From the NCBI RefSeq assembly GCF_900167045.1, contig NZ_FUXJ01000014.1, forward strand, positions 49,920 through 113,919: a DNA stretch of 64,000 bases, written 5' to 3'. The notes below the pieces were generated by a model. That model was given only the letters and a program-made list of their open reading frames with translations, searched no databases and was not told where the DNA came from. How positions within the stretch are numbered: the first letter of the stretch is position 1; each line of letters starts with the position of its first letter. Below are positions 59,020-64,000 of the stretch, piece by piece. Both the position numbers and the translations under genes were made by a program. The stretch is from Legionella maceachernii (lineage in GTDB: Bacteria > Pseudomonadota > Gammaproteobacteria > Legionellales > Legionellaceae).

Positions 59020-60582
59020 TTATACGCGAGTTAAACGAGGTACTTCCACGGCAAGTGATACTTCAGTAAACGCATTACGAATTTCGGCCTCAATTGAATC
59101 AAGGCTGTGTTCTCCTTCAAGCTCTTTTATCACTTGCAAAATGAGCTCCAGTGCTTTCTTAACCTCTAATAAATTAGAGCGGAAGGAAAAAACAGAAAAA
59201 TGAGATTGAGGAAAAAGAGCGACCCCGGGTAACTGGTCGGTAAAGCCTTTTGCTTGTAAAGCCTCGGCAAATTTTTGATTCAACTCAGCAATTCGATAGT
59301 CCGGCATTTTCCCCCAAAAACCAGGTAAAGATTGAGAGGTACCTGCCGTAATATCTACCCCGAAAGTATCATCAACATACCCATATAAGCTGATAGTGCA
59401 AATCGCTTTTGCATTGAAGTTTTGAAAATCAAGCACCCGATTAATGTTGTCCCCATGATCATGGATTTGCCAATTGTTAAAATACCCCTTTCCCCATGCA
59501 GAAATCTCTTGAGACTGTTCATTAAATTCAGCGTCACCGGAAGAAGAATCCATATCCGATAAGGTGGATTCAGATTGTTCTTCTAAAGAAGATAGGCTTG
59601 AGGTATCGCTTGCTGTCAGCTCTTGTGATTCCATTGCAAGTCTTTGTTCAAAGGCATTACGAATTTCAGTTTCAACAGCGTCAAGACAATGCTCTCCTTC
59701 CAGATCTTTTATCACTTGCAACAAGTTATTCAGGGCAAACCTAATCTCTTCATGATTTCCGCGAAAGGAGAAGCGGCAGTTAAAAGGATTCGGGAAAAAT
59801 TCAACATTGATTGTGTCTACGGTAAAACCGCGGGCGCGCAGCGCATCAGCTAAATTTTGATTCAGCGTAGGAGTGGAAGTCAGCCTAGCTGACTGTTCAT
59901 TAGGCCAAAAATAAGACCAAGGAAAAGAGGTTGAGTTCCAAGTACCTGCATTCATTGTGATGCTGAAAGAGCCGTCTAGGTTTTGATTTAAATGGAGGGT
60001 GCTCACATGCGCTGCATTAAGATTTTGAAACTCGAGCATTCCATGATCATCTACTCTTCTCCAGGAAGGAGTACGGATTATGGCAATGGGTTCTTCTGTA
60101 TCTAAATTATCGATTTGAATGCCTTTGGCTTTGGCAGTGTTAACAATGTGTTTTATATCCCATTTGTCAAAGGGAAGATTAGTTGAAGGATTGATTAACT
60201 TTTTACTGGTGGGTGTCTCTCCAGCTCTACAAAGGCGTTTGTTGTGAAATTCCAATAAGGCTGGTAACGAAAATTGGTAGTCGGCAGCAGTAAATAGACG
60301 ATTCTTTTTCTTTATTTTTTCTTGCAGAATAGGATCCTCTTCATTAATTGGTTTTAATTTGGCCAAAGCCAATAAGCAACCCATGGCAGCATCCGCCAAT
60401 GAAACATTGTCTTTTATTCTCATTTCCTCTGTTAGATGCTTTTTAAGATCGGATCTCAGTGATTCAATGACTGCAATAGGCGTCTCTTTGGAGAGGGTTT
60501 CCAATATTTTTACGAGCTCAGAAATATTTTTGAATTCGGAAAATTGACTTAATTTCTTTATGTGTTCTTTAATATTGCCCAT
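59020..60582 (-). CDS. 520-residue protein with a large internal duplication, function unknown
   Basis: No signal peptide or membrane helix. Residues 183-312 (LEFQNLNA to EIRNAFEQ) and 384-506 (LDFQNFNA to EIRNAFTE) are clearly homologous; shared landmarks include ITMNAGT/DITAGT, ADALRARGF/AEALQAKGF, FSFR, and VIKDLEGEH/VIKELEGEH. They are linked by a Ser/Glu/Asp-rich segment (about 322-358). The N-terminus (1-175) is helical with a FTAADYQFSLPALLEFHNKR segment, faintly like the U-box-type regions of some effectors. A good promoter (60612-60640) precedes ATG 60582. Cytosolic, duplicated and orphan, it fits a Dot/Icm effector profile, but that is inference. Confidence 0.65.
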   Translation of the reverse strand: MGNIKEHIKKLSQFSEFKNISELVKILETLSKETPIAVIESLRSDLKKHLTEEMRIKDNVSLADAAMGCLLALAKLKPINEEDPILQEKIKKKNRLFTAADYQFSLPALLEFHNKRLCRAGETPTSKKLINPSTNLPFDKWDIKHIVNTAKAKGIQIDNLDTEEPIAIIRTPSWRRVDDHGMLEFQNLNAAHVSTLHLNQNLDGSFSITMNAGTWNSTSFPWSYFWPNEQSARLTSTPTLNQNLADALRARGFTVDTINVEFFPNPFNCRFSFRGNHEEIRFALNNLLQVIKDLEGEHCLDAVETEIRNAFEQRLAMESQELTASDTSSLSSLEEQSESTLSDMDSSSGDAEFNEQSQEISAWGKGYFNNWQIHDHGDNINRVLDFQNFNAKAICTISLYGYVDDTFGVDITAGTSQSLPGFWGKMPDYRIAELNQKFAEALQAKGFTDQLPGVALFPQSHFSVFSFRSNLLEVKKALELILQVIKELEGEHSLDSIEAEIRNAFTEVSLAVEVPRLTRV

Positions 60583-60893
60583 AAAGCTTTACAAATAATT
60601 AAATTGTGCAAATTATAACCTTATTTGGGCGCTCTTACAATATTCACAGAGGTAAACTATCACCTCGGTGTTTACACCATGGGTAGTCAAAATGTTATAA
60701 GTTGCGGGAAAAAGGGCGGCAATAATGGATTGACTTTATATTTCCTAATGACTAGCCTTATGCAGCAAATATCATCTACTCTGAGTTCAAATGTGTTTAA
60801 TCTGCTGATTGTGCTGCTGATAAAAAAGTATTCCCAATTGCAATCGCAGCATAATGAATAGTGGTCTAGTTTAATTAGTACATAAAGGACTTT
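60583..60893. other. 311-base divergent region
   Basis: It holds the minus-strand promoter at 60612-60640 and, just upstream of it, an inverted repeat GTAAAC (60652-60657)/GTTTAC (60670-60675). An overlapping open frame of about 60 codons from 60679 lacks a ribosome site and shows no protein character; I do not call it. I see no further signal before the glycosyltransferase ATG. Confidence 0.5.
60612..60640 (-). promoter_or_regulatory. sigma-70 promoter for the duplicated-protein gene
   Basis: On the minus strand, -35 TTGTAA (60640-60635), 17 bases, and a consensus -10 TATAAT (60617-60612), 29 bases before ATG 60582. Spacing and -10 are ideal; -35 matches 4 of 6. Confidence 0.65.
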
Positions 60894-62042
60894 ATGAACA
60901 TTATTATCGATGTGACTCGTGTGGTTCGCCGTTCACTAAAAGGAAAAACTCTCACTGGTATTGATCGTGTTGCAATGGCTTATATTCAGCATTATCGCCA
61001 TACTGGCCGGGCTCTTGTGCGTTGGAGTGGGCGTAGCTGGGTGTTATCCCAGGCTGCATCAAAGGCATTATTTGAATGGTTAATAGCGCCTCGATCAAAG
61101 CTTGCAGTGAGGATAATTATTGCTAGAGGAATCTTGTCATTTTCAACGAGTGGAAGTGAAGGGAATACGTTCTTGGTCAATACAGGACATATTGGTCTTG
61201 GCCAGACAGACTATTTACGGATGATTCGCAAGCTAAATGTTAAACCCATTTTTTTTGTTCATGATCTTATCGCAATTACTTATCCTGAATTTTGTGATCC
61301 TGGGGAGGATGCAAGGCACAAAGAAAAGATGAATTATATTTTAAAGATTGCTAGTGGTGTAATAACTAACTCTGAAGCAACGCTTCAAGATTTAATTCAG
61401 TATTCCCAGCTCACTGGACAAGCCATGCCTCGGGCGAAGACGGCTTTATTAGCATCAGGTATTACAGAAGGATCTCCTCAAAAGCGTCCTATTGATAAGC
61501 CTTATTTTGTCATTTTGAGCACCATAGAGCCACGAAAAAATCATTTATTAATGCTACAAATATGGCGCAGTTTATCTCAGCGTTTAGGTGAACGAACCCC
61601 ACATCTCTTCTTGATTGGTCATCGAGGGTGGGAATGCGAGAACGTATTGGATATGCTAGAGCGTTGCCAATTCTTAAAAGGAGTTGTTACTGAGATTTCT
61701 TATTGTACTGACGCTGATTTATTAAATTATATTCATCATAGTCAAGCGTTACTTACCCCCTCTTTTATAGAAGGGTATGGCTTGCCCTTGATCGAAGCAC
61801 TAACATTAGGTGTTCCTGTTATTGCCAGTGACTTGCCTGTCTTTCGGGAAATTGCAGGGGATGTTCCTGACTATGTGGATTCTTTGGACGGAAAACGATG
61901 GGAAGAACTAATTGTGGAGTACACACAACCCAGCAGTGCAAGCAGAGCTAATCAACTCATGCGCATTCAACATTTTAAAAATCCTACTTGGGAAGAGCAT
62001 TTTGCTAAAGTGGATACCTTTTTAGAAGAATTCGCCCAGTAG
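60894..62042 (+). CDS. family GT4 glycosyltransferase
   Basis: A 382-residue GT-B glycosyltransferase. The N-terminal half begins IIIDVTRVVRRSLKGKTLTGIDRV and contains FFVHDLIAITYPEF; the C-terminal half has TIEPRKNHLLMLQIW, LIGHRGWE and the nucleotide-sugar motif PSFIEGYGLPLIEALTLGVPVIAS with the paired glutamates of GT4. Sugar donor and acceptor are unknown. It stands alone, not in a polysaccharide cluster, next to hypothetical genes, so it may be a late arrival or a remnant of a larger locus. TAAAGGA ribosome-like sequence precedes ATG 60894. Confidence 0.88.
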   Translation: MNIIIDVTRVVRRSLKGKTLTGIDRVAMAYIQHYRHTGRALVRWSGRSWVLSQAASKALFEWLIAPRSKLAVRIIIARGILSFSTSGSEGNTFLVNTGHIGLGQTDYLRMIRKLNVKPIFFVHDLIAITYPEFCDPGEDARHKEKMNYILKIASGVITNSEATLQDLIQYSQLTGQAMPRAKTALLASGITEGSPQKRPIDKPYFVILSTIEPRKNHLLMLQIWRSLSQRLGERTPHLFLIGHRGWECENVLDMLERCQFLKGVVTEISYCTDADLLNYIHHSQALLTPSFIEGYGLPLIEALTLGVPVIASDLPVFREIAGDVPDYVDSLDGKRWEELIVEYTQPSSASRANQLMRIQHFKNPTWEEHFAKVDTFLEEFAQ

Positions 62043-62058
62043 GAATCCCTTATCGTTC

Positions 62059-62886
62059 TCAACTATTAGGGTACAGCTTTATTGGTGCAAGTGTTGCTTG
62101 TGTGCGCTGATCAAGCAGTTCCTTGTATTCAGCAGGATTGTCATACTTTGCTGGCAGAAAGAACCGCTCACGCTCCACGTTAATTCGACTTAAGTTTCTT
62201 TCTTCTCTTTCAATATCGGCATCAATACGAGCCAAACGAGACCGTTCAAAATCCCTTTGTGCTTGATGGCTAGGAGTCCCATAAATAACGTGGGTGTGTT
62301 CTGCAAATTGAATGACAATGGGTTCTCCTTTGGGACCTTCTTTTTCAACTACCCATGCACGATGTTCGCGTAAATGCTTCGATTTGCCTAAAGATTCATT
62401 TCTTTCTTCTTTAAGCTGTTGATAGGTTTTGCCATATCGCACCGAAGGTTGTGCGGCTATTTCTTTTTTGTGGCGCTCGATACATTGGGAGATAGTCTCG
62501 TCTGCTTTATTATCTCGCTGCAATACCTGGGGACTTTTAAGCGTTGCTTCTGTAATTTTGGTTGCTAATGAACGTTCAAGTTCGCTTTTCTGAACTCTAA
62601 AAAACTGACTAATCCAATTATTTAGAGGTCGAAATAATAGCCAATCAGGGAGAAAATGAAGTGATTGAGGTAATAATTCGATCTCTTTTTTAGCGTTAGC
62701 TAATACAGGGAGCACTGTTTCTATGGATGATTCTTCTGGTAATTTTGATTGTAGGCTAGCAAGCATTGGTAAAGAAAGGTTAAACCAGCGCAGACAAAAT
62801 TGGAAAAACCAAGGTTGAGTGAAATCCCTTAATTCCAACATTAAAGGGTATTTTTTCTCACTATCACGAACAGCAAAGTAGCGCAT
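62059..62886 (-). CDS. hypothetical protein, no family recognised
   Basis: A 275-residue protein. A hydrophobic stretch (about 23-47, QPWFFQFCLRWFNLSLPMLA) might bind a membrane, followed by PLNNWISQFFRV and a highly charged C-terminal half rich in Glu, Arg and Lys (helical, DIEREERNLSRINVERE near 230-245). No known motif. It is flanked by the GT4 gene (convergent) and the broken antitoxin. The promoter at 62917-62945 supports expression. It may be an effector or phage-type gene; unproven. Confidence 0.6.
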   Translation of the reverse strand: MRYFAVRDSEKKYPLMLELRDFTQPWFFQFCLRWFNLSLPMLASLQSKLPEESSIETVLPVLANAKKEIELLPQSLHFLPDWLLFRPLNNWISQFFRVQKSELERSLATKITEATLKSPQVLQRDNKADETISQCIERHKKEIAAQPSVRYGKTYQQLKEERNESLGKSKHLREHRAWVVEKEGPKGEPIVIQFAEHTHVIYGTPSHQAQRDFERSRLARIDADIEREERNLSRINVERERFFLPAKYDNPAEYKELLDQRTQATLAPIKLYPNS

Positions 62887-62916
62887 TTGGAAACAAGGTA
62901 ATTTATTTAAATTCGA

Positions 62917-62945
62917 ATTGTACCAAAAAAATTCAAATTATACAA
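62917..62945 (-). promoter_or_regulatory. candidate promoter for the 275-residue gene
   Basis: On the minus strand TTGTAT (62945-62940), 17-base spacer, TACAAT (62922-62917), about 30 bases before ATG 62886. It overlaps the start of the antitoxin remnant read on the plus strand. Confidence 0.4.
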
Positions 62946-63135
62946 AAAATACATCAAGACCTATATAATGTAGGACTTGTTGATGCGACAACAATGCATA
63001 AGTTTGATGAGTTATGCTTTACCGCAAGTAAAGGAATTTACAGCAAAAGAAATTAAATTGATTCGCTTAAAAGAACAAGTGAGCCAAGCTGTATTTGCCA
63101 AATATTTAAATACTTCTGCTTCAACCATCAAGTGA
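62922..63135 (+). pseudogene. broken HigA-type antitoxin (HTH), 3' end replaced by IS110-family sequence
   Basis: From about 62940 one frame reads IIQKIHQDLYNVGLVDATTM then HKFDELC, the N-terminal pattern of HigA antitoxins. An extra T near 63018 shifts frame; the next frame reads LPQVKEFTAKEIKLIRLKEQ then VSQAVFAKYLNTSASTIK and stops at TGA 63133-63135. The rest of the HTH and C-terminus expected after STVKQWERG is missing and the sequence passes into the IS110-family left end. No initiation codon is visible and no HigB toxin precedes it. It is therefore a relic. Confidence 0.85.
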
Positions 63136-63145
63136 CGTAATAGTA

Positions 63146-63224
63146 TGGACCCTGCCACTTTAACGAGGCTTCGTAATGAGCCAGAATGAGATTGTTTAGA
63201 TTCATTCAAAAAGTGGAGGATCCA
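63146..63224 (+). promoter_or_regulatory. long hairpin covering the transposase ribosome site
   Basis: TGGACCCTGCCACTTT (63146-63161) pairs with AAAGTGGAGGATCCA (63210-63224): 14 base pairs with one mismatch and one bulge. The 3' arm contains GGAGG, the ribosome site seven bases before ATG 63227. Two smaller hairpins lie in the loop (ACGA/TCGT and GAATGA/TCATTC). Confidence 0.6.
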
Positions 63225-63226
63225 TA

Positions 63227-64000
63227 ATGGATAATATTAAGGTATTAGGGATAGATCTAGCAAAAAATGTTTTTCAACTTCATGGTACAGATAGCAATGG
63301 AGAAGGTGTTTTACGTAAACGATTAAGCCGCGAAAAGCTAGTTGAATTTATGTCTAATTTATCATCATGTCTTGTCGGAATAGAAGCATGCGGAGGAGCA
63401 CATTACTGGGCTCGATTATTTGAAGAAATGGGGCATACGGTAAAGATGATGTCACCACAATTTGTGAAACCTTATGTAAAATCGAATAAAAATGACGCTA
63501 ATGATGCCGAAGCGATAGCTGAAGCAGTAACAAGACCAACGATGCGCTTTGTAGCTATAAAAAAAATGGCCCAACAGGATGTATTATTACTCCACCGAGC
63601 CAAAGAGCTTGCAGTCAAACAAAGAACAGCTCAAGCAAATCAAATTCGTGGTTTTTTAGCAGAATACGGAATTATCGTTGCTCAGGGTATCCACCGCCTT
63701 TGGAAACTACCTGAAATATTAGATTCTAATGAAGATAAAATAAGTTCTTGTTCAAAAAGGATATTTTTACAGCTATACGAACAACTCAAAATTTATGATG
63801 AGCAGGCAAAGTACTACGATAAAGAAATACGTGAACAAGCAAAGACCGACCCTCGCTGTGTAGCAATTCAAAGTATAGAAGGTATTGGACCTATAACAGC
63901 TTCGGCTATAGTAGCTACTATTGGTGATCCAACTGTTTTTAGGAATGGTAGAGAGGTAGCGGCTTGGCTTGGTTTAGTCCCGCAGCAACGCTCCAGTGGC
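63227..64000 (+). CDS. IS110-family transposase, 5' part
   Basis: Open frame of 258 codons from ATG 63227 to the window end, no stop, so it is 3' partial here. The RuvC-like DEDD residues are visible: D10 (LGIDLAKN), E53 (VGIEACGGAHYW), D90 and D93 (SNKNDANDAEAI). The later IEGIGPITASAIVATIGD and FRNGREVAAWLGLVPQQRSSG belong to the C-terminal transposase_20 domain that carries the catalytic Ser. IS110 transposases are RNA-guided: a bridge or seek RNA encoded in the element pairs with donor and target. The ribosome site GGAGG is good but buried in a hairpin. Confidence 0.92.
   Translation, partial: MDNIKVLGIDLAKNVFQLHGTDSNGEGVLRKRLSREKLVEFMSNLSSCLVGIEACGGAHYWARLFEEMGHTVKMMSPQFVKPYVKSNKNDANDAEAIAEAVTRPTMRFVAIKKMAQQDVLLLHRAKELAVKQRTAQANQIRGFLAEYGIIVAQGIHRLWKLPEILDSNEDKISSCSKRIFLQLYEQLKIYDEQAKYYDKEIREQAKTDPRCVAIQSIEGIGPITASAIVATIGDPTVFRNGREVAAWLGLVPQQRSSG

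Larger units (their letters stand above)
63136..64000 (+). mobile_element. IS110-family insertion sequence, left part
   Basis: Sequence from near 63136 to the window edge comprises a non-coding left end of about 90 bases and an IS110-type transposase gene that continues past 64000. The exact left boundary is uncertain (between about 63130 and 63146) because this family makes no target duplication I can use. It lies at the break in the antitoxin remnant, consistent with insertion into that gene. Confidence 0.85.

Noticed and set aside
60679..60861. Possible small gene between the duplicated-protein gene and the glycosyltransferase
   Set aside because: No ribosome site and no protein-like pattern; it covers the promoter region of the neighbour.

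Overview
The window reads as a chromosomal segment of a Legionella species. The strongest indicators are a DotV-like Dot/Icm inner-membrane gene next to class I aldolase and a ferredoxin-reductase-like gene, a ProA/Msp zinc metalloprotease, an ankyrin-repeat protein between trmB and hflK (the place where I recall LegA12/AnkC in L. pneumophila), a CopA copper ATPase close to the L. pneumophila enzyme, and HelABC-type metal efflux. Base composition is AT-rich and even. I see no rRNA, tRNA or CRISPR array.

Layout. 1-4.2 kb: 3' end of tsaD, then plsY, hemW, nudE and mdh. 4.3-14.2 kb: a small secreted Cys protein, then a minus-strand metal-resistance operon (copA, helC, helB, helA, His-rich periplasmic protein) and a divergent CBS-domain gene. 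14.2-20.4 kb: the minus-strand operon aroQ-accB-accC-prmA-purH, a frameshifted remnant of a second biotin-carrier domain, and a Sua5/TsaC gene. 20.4-28 kb: secreted or hydrolytic enzymes (ProA, alpha/beta hydrolase, subtilase, EEP phosphodiesterase), class I aldolase and a flavin reductase. 28-36 kb: dotV, DUF3579, pssA, the nitrogen-PTS block rpoN-hpf-ptsN-ptsH, rpmB-rpmG, trmB and the ankyrin protein. 36-44 kb: hflK-hflC, DUF2065, purA, a secreted adenosine deaminase and an M3-like metallopeptidase. 44-58 kb: gpmI-envC-ctpA on the minus strand, then the envelope operon uppS-cdsA-rseP-bamA-skp-lpxD-fabZ-lpxA and serS. 58-64 kb: accessory DNA with two unrecognised minus-strand genes (one internally duplicated), a GT4 glycosyltransferase, another unrecognised gene, a broken HigA-type antitoxin and an IS110-family element running off the window.

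The genes form several working groups. CopA exports Cu(I) to the periplasm, where HelABC and the His-rich protein could bind it and expel it across the outer membrane. AccB and AccC form the biotin half of acetyl-CoA carboxylase. HflK/HflC control FtsH. UppS, CdsA, RseP, BamA, Skp, LpxD, FabZ and LpxA supply undecaprenyl lipid, phospholipid, outer-membrane proteins and lipid A. DotV and the ankyrin protein link the segment to the host-directed type IVB secretion system.

The points most worth a second look are the biotin-domain pseudogene, the antitoxin remnant with the adjoining IS110 element and its hairpin-masked ribosome site, the duplicated 520-residue protein, the metal-efflux operon, and the unusual HExxH peptidase. 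All family assignments come from reading motifs and from memory; no database search was run.
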